A DNA stretch of 64,000 nt from Camarhynchus parvulus (taxonomy: Eukaryota; Chordata; Aves; Passeriformes; Thraupidae): the NCBI RefSeq assembly GCF_901933205.1, contig NC_044574.1, forward strand, positions 41,511,609-41,575,608, in the 5' to 3' direction. The notes under the pieces were generated by a model, which saw only the letters and a program-made list of their open reading frames with translations, had not been told where the DNA came from and did not search any database. Both the position numbers and the translations under genes were made by a program. Shown here piece after piece: positions 1-15,898 of this stretch (its first letter is position 1; each line of letters opens with the position of its first letter).

Positions 1-390
1 GGATTATAAAGAACTATTCCCATTAATCTTAAAATAAACAGTTACTTTATCATTAAAATATAAGCCCTTTTAGTACCATCACCTGGAAATTTAGTATTAA
101 ATGGCAATAATAAATTGACTTAAAATATGTAGATGAACTTGCACCTTATTTAAAGCATATATGCCTGAAAAAAAAATATTTTTATACTTTTTTTGCATCT
201 TAATGAGACTCTTCTCCAACACAGAGGACATATAGGAGTTAAATTTTCATTCTGCACCTATGCACCTTCTGGAATATAATGATTCTTGTCCAAAAGCAGT
301 GTAATGCAGAAACGAACGGAACTGAGATGACCTAAGATTCTTGAATGGAGGTAGTCTGTCTTTTCCTCATTTCCCTTTTCCTCTCATGCC

Positions 391-428
391 AAAAAAAAAA
401 AACAAAAAACAAAAAACAAAAACCAAAA
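391..428. repeat. A-rich (A5-6 C)n simple repeat
   Basis: Runs of five to twelve A separated by single or double C. This is low-complexity sequence inside GRIA2 intron 2. It could be the eroded tail of a retroelement, but no element body was recognised beside it. Confidence 0.7.
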
Positions 429-3400
429 CTTTAAGTCCTAAAATAGCATAAATAGCATTCTGGATCACAAGCATTAAGAAAAGACAAGTGTTCTCTAATT
501 GGAACTTACTTAAAACAATACATTGGTTCAAGGATCTAAATCATGCTGAAGAAAAATGACCTTGTTTTTTCCCCCTTTCATAAAAATGCTCTGCCGTGCT
601 TCTCTCTCTTTTTCCTGCCTATTTCATCTTATTATGTTTCTCTCAGTCTTCAACTTTGTCTTTTTTCCTTACCCATAAGAAATTTCTGATCGATTGTTTT
701 CCCTCGCTCATTACAAAGGAAACTAATGTCAAAACAATTATTTTTTCTGTCAAACAGCATTCTTACTCTCTCACCAGCCCTTAGGAAATCTAGACTCATT
801 TCCAGCTTTGCCGTACACAACACTGTGACCTTGAGTAAATAATTTAATCTCCCTCCAACCCTCTTTCACACTGCATGTGAAAATAGCAAGAAAGTTTTTC
901 AGTCTCCCTCATATACTTCAGTTCTGGGTTTTTTGGGCCAAGAACTGGCACTTACTACTAGAGCTGTAAAATGCCTAATACAATACTCCTGCAATACTTT
1001 CAGGGACATCCAGACACAAAGTTAATGCAAATAAATGCAGATGATGCTCTGCAGTACAGGGTAGTTTTTAGTTAGCTGCTGAGGAGCTCTATCACAGCAG
1101 TTACCAAATGTACAGCCATCATTTTCAGTACCTGCTTTCAGGCTTTTGGAACACTAAACAAAGTCATCTCAGATTAGCAATCTTACATTATAGCATCAGA
1201 TGCAAAAAAAAAAAAATTATAAAAAGGCTACAGAGTTCAAATCCCCCAAAACTACTGACAGGCAAGACATCAGGTTAAATGCAATATTACAAGAACTGTT
1301 AATCTCTATCACCATCTTCAACACTCCCTTTGGCATGAGAGTATGATGCCCTTGAGGAAAATTAAATAATCTGAAATGAATAGCAGGGCTTGAGAAAAAG
1401 CAGTGATTCCCAATCAGATTGCAAGCCTTCTGCACACTGACTTACAATGGCATGGGTTGCAATGGTGGGATTTATAGGAGATGGTCATACACAACTTACA
1501 TCTGACTGACAGCAGCTTGCATTCAAAGCCAGGATCTTCACCTTTGTAACTGAACTGTTCCATGCTATGCTGCAAATTGAGTGGCAGAGGCATTTCCCTT
1601 TCCATTGTCTTCCCTAAGGATTAATGTTTAAACCATTTATTCCAGAGCATATATATTCTGTTCAGCTTGAGCATAATGTGAACTAAGTATTTTAATAAAT
1701 AATTTAAAAGGAACAATTTAATGAAAAAAATCCCCAAAAATGCACACAGAAAATAAAACCACAAAATAATGCCTCAAGAAACACTGAGGCTTGAAGACAA
1801 GTCCATTTCAAAAATCAGTTTATTTTTAAAGCCTAGTGGAACCTTGAAAAAAGGGTCAGTCTTCAAATATTGCAAGGCCTTTTGAAACCTACCAAACACT
1901 ATTGTAAATTAAGGACTGATACAGGAAAGCCCTCAAACTGTAGCTTGGTAGCAAAAAGCCACTTTTCAGTCCAATTTATGCTCCTTCTTGAGGGGAAATG
2001 TCAAATCCCCAGCTAGAACTACACACCACTGGGACAGTTAAAACAGAACTCCAGAATAATGCAAACACTACTGTTCACACTCAGGGCTAGACTAGACCCA
2101 ATAAAACAATCAATTACTTATATCAAACATTTCACTTCTGTTAGTGCTTCATGAGGTGAAAAACACAGCAAAGCAAACAGCACAAGAGTGCTCTTAAAAT
2201 AGCCATGTATTTTCTCCTAGAAAAACTATCATGTCTATAACCTACACATGGATTGAACTTGGCAGCATGAGCACTAAAACAGGCTCTGGGGTTTGTAATG
2301 CCACTCTAATGCATTGCTAGAAGTTAATATTAATACGAATTCCAGAAAGCATAGGAAAAACTGCACCCACTTTCCCTGAAGGATACACCACAGTACATTC
2401 AGAATATTTTGTCAGAAAAGTGCTTGGAATTTTCTTGATAGCCCAGCAACTGCATTTTTTTTTCTTTGTCATTTTAGTCAATTTTTTTAGAAACTAGCAA
2501 ACTTGAGAATTAATGCAACATGAAACCACAGACCATTGCAACCAGAGTAAAAGATTTTAGTATATTACTAGGAAAGCAATGTTTCACCTTTCTCTGGAGA
2601 TTTCCTTCTATTAAGCTGAATGTAAAGCAAGTCATTAACATTTGCTTTGTATATTCTTTTGCACAAAAGAAGTCACCTTTTGCAGTACCAAAACCATGCA
2701 TGTAGGAGCATATTGGTTCTTATTATCAAATATTCCAGAGCAAAGGCTAAGTCATACACGGAGAATGGTAAAAAGACACTTCTGACAGCTCTCTGTAGTC
2801 ATAATTCCTAGAGTGGAAGGCAGAAAATCTGGAACACTGGTGTGAACTCAAGCCTGTCCTTAATTCTGTCACGCTGACAAGGCTTTCTCCTCTGGTTCTC
2901 CTATGCAAAGAAGAATTTCAAACTGAGGCACTCCTAACACATGCCCCATTCACTCCAGCCTGTGATGGACTGCTGACAGATCATCTGCTCTTCTGGGGGG
3001 ATCTGCAAAATCACAGGAGTGGGACATAAAGCAGATTGAAAGTCACCTACAATATGCCAGGCAAGTCCCTGATGTCCCAAATAGTGAATACAAGAGTGAT
3101 ACAGCAAACAAGATGAGCCCCTATGCATTCCCCATCCCCACTGCCTCTGGCTGGGAAACTTCCATTCAAACAGCCATTCACCCTTCCCTTAGAAACATGG
3201 TGGCCAAATCCAATTGCCTACTGCAAACAGGCCCTGGACTCCACTTTTCCTAAACCACACCTGGGCATTGCCTGTGGCTCACTGGCATAAATCCAAAGCT
3301 GGAGTGCTGGTACAGCTGGTAACTAAGGATATAAGCCCACCAGATGACAGCAAGCTATAGGGCATCACCTGAAGTCAGAGAAGACTACTTGTACGTTGGA

Positions 3401-6400
3401 AAATAAATACTCAGAAAGTTTATTTAATACTGAAATAACTCATGCTAAGCAGATAATCACCATGACATATTTCTTTGTAACAAATATTCTTTTATATGCC
3501 ATTGATAAAATGGCTTCACAAATTTTCAAGCTGATTTGTTTGTTTCTCTTTGCACTTTTAAAAAAAACTTGTATTTTGAAGGACTCCAAATACACAACAT
3601 CAAGAGTTACAATAAATCTCCTCAATCCCTTCACAATACACATCATGTTTATTAATTTTTTTAAACTGATACATCTCCCTACTTTTAACTCAACCACTTG
3701 CAACTTCTGCCTACAAGAAGGAAGTCTAGGGTCACGGTAGAAAGAAAAAGAGCTCTCTTCTCTCTCTTCTCTGTTACAATCTACATTTCAGTCACAAAAT
3801 GACTACAGGTTAAGCTTCTGCTAAATGACTACCTTCCCAAGTTTCAAAACATTAAATTAGAAATTAAAGAAAAAACAAACCACTACATTATGAGCTTCAA
3901 TTGTCACAGAAAAAAAAAAATCCTTCTTGTGCAAATTTTCTCGACCATGCAGAAAGGGTGAACAAAAAAGCCACTCTGGCTCTATGTGTTGATTGAATCT
4001 TAAAATGTGGTAGATTATCATCATCCCAGGATGGTATACACCTACATATTTCCTGGAGAGACACATTTTGGTTTGGTTTGTTTCACGTGGTGTTAAAAAG
4101 TTTGTGAAAATGATTTAAAAGCTTGAAAGAAATACCATCAAGGTGATATTTTAGAGGAAAAGGTGGTATTTTAGAGGAGCACTACCTGCCATTTTATCAG
4201 AAAACTCAACCATAATGCTGATGATTTAATGTAAATGATTCCTTTTAAAAAATTTAATTACAGCTTACTATGAATTGGAGCTAGATGTGATTTAAATTAA
4301 CCACTTCTCAAAAAAAGAAAAACTCCATGACATTCACTATGAGGGAAGATGTATGGCTAAAGATTCAAAGATATTCCTCAGGAGGAATCATTTTAGGGAC
4401 AGGGAAGGGTGCATAAGCAGACCTTCACTCTAGACTGTTCTGTTCAACACTTCTCTTACATCATGTTTTCAAATAATCTGAAGAAGAACATTTGCCTTGA
4501 AGAACAACCAATGGTTCAACAGAATTTCCATCTGGAAAATGGTCAGAATTCCTATATTTTTTTACTATTCATAGTTTCTTAAGGCCAAGCAGTTGATGTA
4601 TTCCAAATTAATCATTCAGAGCTGCTAGTACTGCTACCTAAGCAAATGGAATGCTTTTAATAAGGACTGTGCATTCTATTCAATTTTGAGTACCTATGTT
4701 CAACAGACCCAGGAACCCTGGAGAGCACCTCCAGAGGTCTTTCTGATATTTGGGAGGGTGACAGAGCACTGGCTGTCCCTTCAGAAACACCATTCAGTGT
4801 GGGAAGGAAACCCAGACACACAGAAGGCAAAATGGTTGTGTGCACTGATAGCCAGTTGCGATTGTCACAGATTTAGAACGACAGCCTCTACCTGACATCA
4901 GCTGTAGTAATTTAGTCATAGAAAAGTCACTGTTTAATTCAGCCCTGTGTGAACTTCGTATAATGATTATTCTTAATTTAAAATGCCAAATATTTTCCAT
5001 GTATTTTGTTTTTCATACTTACCCGGGTGAGCAAGCAAGGGGATGAACCACAGTCAGATGCAGGGGAAGGCTAGCACAAGTCCTGTGAATCACATATAGC
5101 TACTGCTGGCATGCTCAGGCACACTGGACCTTTCAGGATTCAGTAGTAGCTGTCAGAGCAAGTTACATCAGTTGAATAGAGATTTTGAAGAAAAATCTAG
5201 TAAACCTATTCCTGAGGGCTGCATAATATTTTGTGATCCTTGTTATTTCATTGCCTGTAAAAGGTATTGCCACACCAGAACAAGGCTATTCTGTTCATTT
5301 ATCTTTTGATACCCTAGTTTGCTATTTAACAGCATAGCACTACAGTTATTCATACTCTTATTCACACTTGCAGGTTTAAATTGCTCACTTTTCATCCTAT
5401 GTATGAATAATTCAGACCTTGACAAGACTGTTTTGTTTGTAAGCACGTGTTTCCTTGAAATGTTCCTTCCTGTTTTCATAGGAAATGAAAAATAGGCATA
5501 GTATATAACACATCTTATGTGCCTCTAAAGGGCAATAGGAATGTATTTTCCTTATAAAGTTTACCCTAATTTGAACTTCCATTCTTTGTGCTCGGTAATC
5601 CAGAAAAGGGGAGGACAAAAAAATCCGAGTACTTTACTGCTATTTCCTACTTCCTCTTTCACAGAAATGAACCATGATATGAATTAATAATTCCCTGCAT
5701 GAAGATTATATAGGAAAAAGCAAGGTAATCTTATTTTACCTGGTGTCCAAAAGGAAAATAGAATTTAAGAAAATAATTCTTTTTCTCATTTTCTGACAAG
5801 TTCCTTCAGCAAATACTTTGGATAAAACAGACTGTCTGACACATCATGAAAAGTATATTGAAAGTTCAGCATCCATCATAGAAAACATCCTGTCCACAGG
5901 TTTCTAATCTTTAAATCTAGTGCCTGTTATCTTAAGTTTGCATAAATGTAGCTGTCCTGACAGCTAAAAAAGAAGAAACCTTTACTCACATAGCCAGAAC
6001 TAAACATATGCAGACCTCTAGAGATTCAGCTCCCTGCCTTGAATGTAATCTAGGAACAAGTGACTAGACCCATGGGAATAGCAAGTACCATGTTGAACAT
6101 AGCCAGTGAAACTTAAAAAACAAACAGCCTTAACAGCCACCTAAAACATCCAGCAGATCTTACCAACTGCACCTCCATCACATACAGAGCTAATTTAAAA
6201 AAACTACATTGCAATTCCTCCTAAGGGAGGCAACAACCCATATTTTCTGCTACAATATCAGCTTCAAAACTACAGGTCTACTAGGGCAAATTCAGATGAA
6301 GCACTCCAATCTAATGAGAAACTCTAGGGTTAGTACATTCAAGGGAAAAGAAGACCTGACTGTATAACCACTTGTCTTTTCACATATTTAAAAATACCCT

Positions 6401-9400
6401 CCTAATCCTGGCTCAAACTTGTTCCAAAGTAAGGCAAAAAGTCAGCTCCCCTTCTCTACCACCTTCTGAGTTCCCAGACTCTCCCACTTGTTTCTCCAAG
6501 TGGACTCCTTGGACTGCTCCAAATTAAAGGTGGCAGATCAGCACAGCACCCAAAGCACCATTACAACCAGAGTGCTTCAACCCATCATAGCTCAGAAAGC
6601 AGCTTCTGCTCCATAATCCCACCTCCTTTGCCTCAGAGCTCCAGTTGGTCACTCCAGAAGAGAGAGGAGCAGATTCAACTTTGACCCTTTCAATTGGAAG
6701 CTTCTAAACAGGAGCTTTCTGTCACTTAGGCTGACTCAATGTCTGTTCCATTAGGTGCTATTGCCAATTTCACTGAGAGGCAGCTGATTCACAGCCCTGA
6801 GGCTGGGTGACACAGATGCTTCCATCTTTGAGCTATACCTGGACCTCTGAATGTTCCCACTTTGACATGTGTAACACGACAGTGTTACATCCCCCAGTTT
6901 CCAAACCACTTGGGGAACTGGTCAGTCCTGGCATGCTGTATGGAAGAGAACTAGAGATTCACCACAGCTAGTAAGAACTCATCAAAAGTATATAAAACCT
7001 CCAAGGATTACAGAATGAGAAATTAACAGAAACCCCAGAAGCAACATAAATTGAAATGCACACATCTGCCCCATCTTAAAAGCTTGGAAGGATGTATAGG
7101 ACAAATCTGAACAGTATGAGATTTTTTTGGTCAAAACTTTCCTCCAGCATATCAACTAGTGAGGCACACCTCTTCCTGGCCTGTCAAATTACAGTCTCTC
7201 CTTTGGTCTGTCATACACAGCTAAAAAACTGCTTTGCAACAAGATGAGACATCTTGAGATATAAAACTTCAAGCATTCAGAAAAACAAATAAAAACCCCA
7301 CTTTACATCTACCACCCAATGGATCTTTATCCTAAGTAGAATCAGTCACTGAGCAAGTTCTTAAAATCAAATGTAAAAATCAGAAGGCAACCCTAATGAG
7401 ATGGACTAGGGCTCCTGAAAAAGCTACTTTTGGTACATTTAGCTAGTTGGAAAAAATGAAAGAGAAAAAAAAAACCCACAGAAAAATAAGGCAGAATTTT
7501 TCTTGAAGGGGAAAAAATTAGATCAAAAGCAAATACAGTTCAGCTGCGGTGCACAAACCAGAAGTTGCTAAGCAATCTGCAGTGGTATGACTAAGTTAAC
7601 CATGTGAACATTGCTAGCTTCCTCGGGAAGTTTCAAAGGACATTTACTAAATAAGGCAAATTTAAAGGCACAAATATCTTGCTGTGAAACCATCAATGTG
7701 TCACAGTTAAATAGTTAGAACAATTATTTTCAGTCTTTTTAATAATCCGTAGTAGCAACAATAGTTTTGGACAATTGTTTTAAGCACTATGAGGACAGAA
7801 GAAGGAAAAACCCCACCAAACAAACAAAAGAAGAAATCAAAAAAACCCTTCAGAATTGAATAAATCTACATTGTTGAATTTACCACCAATATGAAGAGAG
7901 GAACAAGCCAAGTGAACATTTTTTCAAACACATTTGTTTTTTAAGGCTGTTGATACTTAGTTTCTAAAATGGCTCCTATGTATCACAACATACACACCTC
8001 AAGACTTCATGCAACAATGAATTAAGGCAAAAATGGAACACTGCAAGTCCCTGGAATACAAGATAAAGCCAAAAACACTGGCACAGGGAATCAGGATTCT
8101 GTGTACCAGAAAACAAGAAGTAATGATAGGAGTCACAACAGTGACAGAACCACTGTATTCACGGGTCCAGCAGGAAGCCGGAAACACTTCCATACAGAAA
8201 GGCAAACAAAAATCTTGAAGTAATCTTTTTTGCATGCCCAGGAGAACAAAACTACATGTAATAATGCTAGAGGTCCTTCAGTGTGTTACAGGCACATATC
8301 ATCCTTGAATCTGTGTTTGTTTGGAATGTCAAAGCCATGACTTAATATGATCTGCACTTTCCTCTACAAAAACCAACCAAATGCAACAGTACTTACAAAA
8401 ATGTCAGGGTTCCTAAAAGCATTTGGATGTTTACAGACTTGCTCTTTTCTTATGAAACGGAGGAAATTACTGATGTTACAAAGCACATGTTCCAAGCACC
8501 ATTTCAAACACTGGAGTACCTGAAGTACCTTTGTAGGCTGCCAGATGTGCCACAGAACTTTTGACACTCCCGTTTTCTGGAGCTGCCCCTTGAGGTCACA
8601 CAAGACAGCATGAATATCACAAACTGTGATATTCACAAACAAAATCAGTATTTGCAGCCCATAGATGCTTGCTTATTTCTACAGCAGAAGCATGCTACTT
8701 GGTTTTACACAGTCAAGGTAAAACACACTTCACTACAAATAAAAAAACGAGTTAAGAGAAAATTAAAATTTCAAGGTTATGCACAGATTTCATTAAATAA
8801 TAACATCCAAGATCAAATACAAAAAAAAAAGAGAGGAGTAAGCAATATGTTTTTTCCCATCACCTACAGAAGCAAAAGCATAGGCCAAACTCTTCCATTT
8901 TTAGCTAGCAGTTCTATTTACATACTTAAACTGAGTTGAAGCCGTCTAAAAATTTTTCTAAATTAGATTTCCATACTGAAACCTGACAAAGAACTTAAGG
9001 AAAGCATAAAATAAATAAGAACCCCAATCAACAACCAAACAAACAAGGGGTCTTACATGAACATATGTTTGTAACACATTTTTTGCAAACAGAAAGTTTG
9101 CAAAAACATACTGTGTAGGTCAGAGAGGTGCTCAAACATTACCACTGTTTTTAGGAATTGTTTAATCCCTGTCTCTTTCAATATACAAAAGAACCAAATC
9201 CATTTTCCACATTTATACAGAAAAAGTAAGTAATTTAATTTTTTTGATCTGGTTGTGTTTCTACTACCATTAGCAGAAGCTTGAGCATTTGGTTGGTTGG
9301 GTGAAAATAGCCTGGTCTTATTAGTCTGGACTCCAGATCACTGGATTAGGTTGCTGAATACATCGACAAATCCGATTAGTGGGTAAAAGCACTGAATAAC

Positions 9401-12400
9401 TTTTCAGTCACGACTCTGCAGAATTTCAGCATGTTCCACTCTCACCAAATGAAAGCACCTTCAGATGGAGCAGATGTAAAGCTATGAGTGAAATTAAAAC
9501 TTCACTTATACTGCAATATATAATATATAGTGACTCATATTCTCATCTTCTTGATCCCTCAAATCCATGTAGTCCTTCAATATAATAAAATTATATGATT
9601 AAATTTCCAACTATTCAGTTAAAATGGCTTCAAAACTTTAAAGCTGTTTCCAAGTCTTGCCCATTAATATTTGTTGGTTGAGCAATTGTTTAAATTATTA
9701 TAACTGAATGTTCCTAACAGGGTTTTTTCCTCTATGCTTTATCATAACAAAGGGCAAGAAACTGTCTTCCTGCTTCCAAAAGCTCAAAGTTACTTTTTCC
9801 TTCCTGCATCAGGCAAAATTTAGGATTAATAAGGTTTTTTTAACAAAAATTAATTGAGGCAGGAAAAATGAAGTAGACACAGTGAGGGATTCTGACATCA
9901 AAACAAGTGCTAAGGGCATTCAACTTGAAAATGAAAGACAAAGGTCTAAAATTCAGGTCTTCTGCCTGACATGAACAAGAAAAATAAAATAAGTAAGTTA
10001 CATCCTGCATGATTCTGCTAACCAGTCTGTAATTCCACTGTGGATCAATTCTGCTCTTGCTATGAGTAGCATTGGTGCAGCTCATTCAAGCACGTGCCTG
10101 GTGCGCACAAACCATGCAAATGATTCACCCTGCCTTACAAATATGACACCTGGAATAAACTCTCAAATATCACTAGGTCTCTGCCCAAGGTACAGTCAGG
10201 CAGGAACATTTTGCTGCTTGCCAGAACTCACATTTGTACAAAGAACCCCCTCTGAGACTGTAATAGCACAGCCTAATGGAATTTGAGACTTTCATAGAGG
10301 GGAAAATAAAAAAAAATATAAATCAGCATTTTGGCTTGAAAGTAATTTTGTCAAAAAAAACTCATAACTAGTATCAGGAAGAAACATTCTGAGCAAACTA
10401 TCCCTCAACAACCTCAATTTCAAGGATTTATGAGATTATTAATGAATTAATCTGACTTGTTCAGAGCTGTACAGTCTATTTCATCAGCACACATTTGCAG
10501 ACATTCTGAGACAGTTTACACATATACAAGGAAATACACAACATTCAAATAATTTAGATCCACATTACATGGAATTGTAAAGCATATTAGCATTCTAATT
10601 TTATGGATCTAAGCCAGAGTCCTATAACTTCCAAATACATTCATAAGAGGCAGAAAACCAAAGAAAACAAATCCCTTCTCCATGCTGCAAAGCAGGTGCA
10701 AAGCTGTTCCGCTGAGCTCTCTCGCCCTGTTGCTGACATGAGCCCCAAAAACAGTCTTCCCCATACAGATAATGAGAAAAATCTCTGCATTACCTATCAG
10801 ATTGCTATTTAAATTTTCCATCACACCATGTGCTTAGAAACAATCTGTTGTTTGTCATCCTCAAAGTGTGTGAAAGAGAATCAGTTCATACCATTTGTAA
10901 TAAACAGGCATTTTTTCCAGCCCAAGCTATGTTTGCACTTTTAAACTCTTTTATACTGAGGAGAAATTACAGTGGCATTACAGCCTTAACCACAGCAGCC
11001 TGAAAAATGTAGAATGAAATAAATTATATTTTTTTTCCAATATTTTTCCAGTATTATTGAACCTGAGATTAAACTGAATAGGTAATATAGCATAGTAAAC
11101 TCATGTTCAAATACCTATTTTGAACATTTTATAAAATCAACCTCTGTTCCTTATTGAGCTTTGAAACTCTTCGAACAGTTGTATGACTACGCATTTATGA
11201 GTCAGGGCATTTGAACATTTTACAGAATTTTGCCCTACTCTTGTTCACTGGAAGAATCCTTGAGGAAAAATATGCCCATTTTAAAACAAATGGCAATTTT
11301 ATTTTTTTTTTGTCAATGGTGAAATGCAAACACACTTATCTTCTGTAGTTAAGTAATGAAGATGCTATTTCCATGTGCAATAAAGCCCAATAAGTTGTTC
11401 ATGGACTAACTGAAGAGATTGGCAATTCAATTACAGAGCCAGCATCCCAAATATACAAACCAACCCCACTGATTCAAGATAATTAATACAGACCTGAGTA
11501 TTTTTCCTCTGATATTGAATAAAACAGTAGATTAGAGTTGAAATAAGACATTTCTTTAGCTTGAGTCTGTCACCTTTAATTGAACTGTATATAACATTTC
11601 AACCCTTAAAAAAATCCCATTAATTTCTCAGGTTTGGGAGCAGGTGGTGGGAGATAATAATAGCTGGAGCTGAACCACACCTTGCTGTAGAATCACTGTG
11701 AATGTCTCTGTCTTTTAAAATTTTTTTCACACTTTCATAATGTGACCAGCAATTGGAAAATGCATTAGGTATCTGTACATTAAATCAGGTTCAGGACAGG
11801 TATGCTAACTCTGTATATTCATTGCCCAAATGGGGACTTTGGTGGGGGGAAAAGGTAAACTCCCCAGAAACTGACTGACTTGAGAACCTTTCTTAAAACA
11901 ATTAAGAAAAAAAGGAAAAAAAAATCAAAGATCTGTGGTGGAATAATTGTTAAGCAAGGAGGAGCAGCAGTGCTGCATTAGCAAGTAAAAATTGTTCTGT
12001 GGTGGTGCTATATACAGATAGATAAAGAAAAAAAAGCCAGTATTTCAAAAGACATCTGTACCACTCTGTAAGTGAACCTACATTAAAGACAACAGGTGTA
12101 TTTTAAGCACAGTTATTGATTTTAGAAGGTTCAGTTAGAATTTGTTCAACATGTGGTTATTTAAAACCTGCTTGCACTCCTTACTGTTGAGCTAGTTCAC
12201 AGAATGCCTTCAGTACATTCATCTGATGAGTTTATTCACTCCTTATTGCTTATCCATATAAAATTCATTATTGAAATTATTTACTAATTTAAAGAAAAGC
12301 TCTTTTTTCAGTTTTAACAAATTTGACTACATGATTTGTAGTCAATGCAAATTCTTTTTATGAACTTACCAAAAGAAAACATAAAGGTTTCAAGACAAAA

Positions 12401-12974
12401 TAACAATGATGCTCCACAAAGTTATATATTTTATATAAAAATATACAGACTTCTGTCCTAAATGTTTACAGAAACCTACTTGGCAAAAGGAATTAAGTCC
12501 TTGTCCACAGTCTTCTAAAAGCAGATGACACTGTATTCATGTTCTGATAAATGTAATGATCAGTTAAAAAATAATGGGACGTATCTCTTGTTCATTTCAG
12601 AAATAGAAATTTGAGTAAACTGTCAGATAAAAACCCATTCACATATCCATATAGAGAGAGTTTGATCTATGCAACTGCATTTTTTACCTATTTTGGTAGG
12701 TTTTCAGTGTTATTTTCAGTCTGACGTGACATTCCTTGGCTTGAGCTGCAGTAACATTGTTTCCAGAATATGGGCATGAGCCTTCAATATACAAAATTTT
12801 TAATTCACACACCTGGTTAACAGGCATGAACACATGACTTAAAGAAATAAATTAGCTTACTAGTAAGTGCTCTCCGATAATCCTCTTCAGAAAATGAATT
12901 GTAGAGTTTACCTAATGTCCTGCTTTTGATTTATCTGACATCCAAAACGAACTGCTGTTCACTCTTTCAAATAT

Positions 12975-13052
12975 AGATGTGTGTACACTTGCATATACAC
13001 GTGTGTATACACATAAGCATATCTATCTGTATATGTGCATATACACATTTAT
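12975..13052. repeat. Alternating TG/TA/CA low-complexity tract
   Basis: Imperfect alternation of purines and pyrimidines, rich in TGTATAC, CATATAC and GTGTGT words, over about 78 bases of GRIA2 intron 2. It looks like a decayed dinucleotide microsatellite. Such sequence can adopt left-handed helix, but nothing here shows that it does. Confidence 0.5.
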
Positions 13053-15875
13053 GTTTACTGTGGGTTCAGTCCTCTTTGTAGTTTCCTGAAAATTAGTCCT
13101 ATCAGCACATAGGATTTTAATTAATTATTTTAAAATTATATTTTCCTCAAGAAAATAGTTTTTAATAATTTAATCATGCTTTCACAGGAGATGCCTGATA
13201 AATTGTGACATACAAATTTTCAAAATAATGAAAATAGAATAATCTTTACCTCTTTAATGCATTTGCAAACTAATACATTCCCAGATATTATATACTTTCC
13301 TAGTAATTATTGAGTATTCAAAAAGAATTATTTATCTGTTAAATATGCCTTAATTCTCAAAAGTATTTTAATCATGAGAAGCTCAAAGAAAAGAACTTCT
13401 TTTCTTTTCAAAAGAAATGAAGCCAGCAGTAACAGCATCACTCAGCGCAGTGCTGCTTGGTTTGGGTGCATAACACATGCAGGATAGTAAAGGAAGTGTT
13501 ATGTACACAAGGAGTTAAGTACATCCCCAACTATGTGCAGTCAATCACACCTATTGAAGTCAGTGTAAATTAAAACTTTCGTTGGCATAAACAGAAAGAA
13601 ATTTAATACATTTTCATATATTATATATGAATAAAATTACATATAAACACATGCATTGAAGAGATTGACTGATAACATTGGTTTATTTGCCAGCCTGATT
13701 GGCATATTTAAGGCTTGATTGCCAAACTACTCACAAACTACTATTAAACATAACTCACTTTCAGATTTGTAGGAGTAAAATATATATTTGTACTGTATTC
13801 AAAACTGCATGGTAAATTTTTTCAGATATTATGGACAAAATTATTTCCATAATCACATAATCAGAATTTGGAAAGTCAAGCAGGCAAGAGAAAACTGTTG
13901 GGTTTGGACCTGCCCACACTTTGGATCACGGCTGTGTGAAAATGGTCTGTGAGCCAGGCACAAAGATGCACAGCAGGGACAGCTCTGTCACACCATAAAT
14001 ACCCCAGGTTTCTTTACGAAAAATTCTCGGGAGTAGAAGAATGTTTAAAGTTTGCTACAGAGATCAATTTCCAGAAGAGAAATGTTTTGAGAGAAGAAAA
14101 ATCACAGGAGGCTACATCCTGGTTTTATTGTATCATTTTACTGCAGAAACTCATCTGATCCTCACCATTTTAATTACAAGGAGGCACAAAACCTATTTCA
14201 CATCAGCTCACTGAGCCTGAGAAATGTCTTATAGTGAAAAGGAAATGAGAAGGACTAAGAATACAAATGAACTGAAACACAAGCAGCTAATAAATTCCTC
14301 CTTTCCTTAAAATCAGTTCTAATAATTTATTGTGAAATACATTTAGGCTTGGTCCACAGTAATTTAAATTCAAATAAACATGTCTAAATTTTTTCCATCC
14401 TTCCCATTAAAGGATATTTATTTTTGCTTATTCTTTAAGCATTTTGTCAGCATTATGCTCAATGCTATTTCTTTAAGAAAGAAAGCTATAGCATTATATT
14501 CCAAAATGGTTGAGGAAACCTTTGCCATGACTCTCAAGTTGCAACATGCCAGATATTCATAGGTTTTCAAAGCTGCTGGTTGAAGATATAATGAAAGGAT
14601 CTAAGGTTTATGCATGAATCAGCATCCCCTTGTCACAATGTCATGGTGCAGTGATCCCTGCAGAGCTGTAAGACTTGATTTAAAACAGCAAAGCTCAACA
14701 CTGACTCTTGAGCCAGCCGGATTAAACATCCAAGATTGTACATATATAACCTCTGTGCTCAAACTACCATACAAAAAACTTGCTATCGTTATGGCAGTTT
14801 TATAGTACTCCATAGGAAACCTCTCTTTAAGTGACTCCAATATCCTCTCAAGTCTAAAATATGTCAGAACACAATACAACTACCCCTGAAGTTTTGGTAG
14901 GCAGATTTAAGAGGGAAGGATTTCATCTTCATCACTTTCCTTCTTTCTTGTTTTGACAGAATTTAAAACTTTTAAAAAATCTGGTATCACTGATGGCCAA
15001 CACTCCTTCAATCAGACTAGACTCAATTACGCTGTGCTGAAGGACAATGAAGTGCAGTGCTCTGGATATGTTCCAGTGGTTTGGATGTGTTCCATTCTGC
15101 CATGTGAATGGCCTCCAATGCTGTAGTTTTGCTCCAGCTGTTAAACCAAACAAACAGAACCAAGGAGGTTCTGTTAGAATGAACCAAGAATTGTCACACA
15201 GTGCTAAGCCCAGCCCATTTCTCCTGAAAGCTATGACTGCAATCATGGCAGTAAACACTGCTCTTAATTGTGCATTATTCTGAAAAAAAACGTGTACCAC
15301 CTCTCAATCTAAACCACCAGGCTTTCCAGTGATGCTGACTTACTAAGTGTCAAACTGCAATTAGATTCCAACAGCTACTCCCACTGACCTGTCAACACAG
15401 CTTTGCAGAGATGCAACAGTCCAACAAACTGAAGTGACTATTTTTATGGCTGCTTTTTGAACATAATTGAGTTGGGTTCCTTTCCCAGGTTACATGAAAG
15501 TGGCCTGTCCACCTTGGTCAAAATCAGTAGAATTGGGGCCCAATGTGCTGTCACGCAACACATCATGACATGTTCTCTTGGTGTTGAGGTTAAAATCCCA
15601 CTGAAGCACAAGTCATTACATGAGTTAAGGCTGCCTACTCACAGGGTGTCCACTCCTACAGCCATTTTTGGCCACCTTTAAATGACTGAGTAGTATCACT
15701 GCTTGAAACATTACTCAGAGGTATGTGACCATCTCCTCCTCTCTGAAGTTTAGGAACCTAATTTCAAAGTATAGTCAGCAACACCGGTTCATCTAAAAAC
15801 CATCTGCTCCATCAACAAACTCTAAGCAAGCATCAAAAATTAGTTTGAAGACTTGAACATATTTTTGCAGTGGGC

Positions 15876-15898
15876 TTTTTGTTTGTTTGTTTGTTTTT
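15876..15898. repeat. (GTTT)n tetranucleotide repeat
   Basis: About four GTTT units followed by a T run. It lies directly before a GC-rich pocket (about 15900-16100) in the otherwise AT-rich intron 2 of GRIA2. Confidence 0.75.

Noticed and set aside
3396..3740. 114-codon plus-strand frame, and similar 60-137 codon frames in introns and the intergenic region
   Set aside because: They have no recognisable motif, low-complexity or hydrophobic composition driven by T-rich DNA, and no supporting splice or promoter structure.
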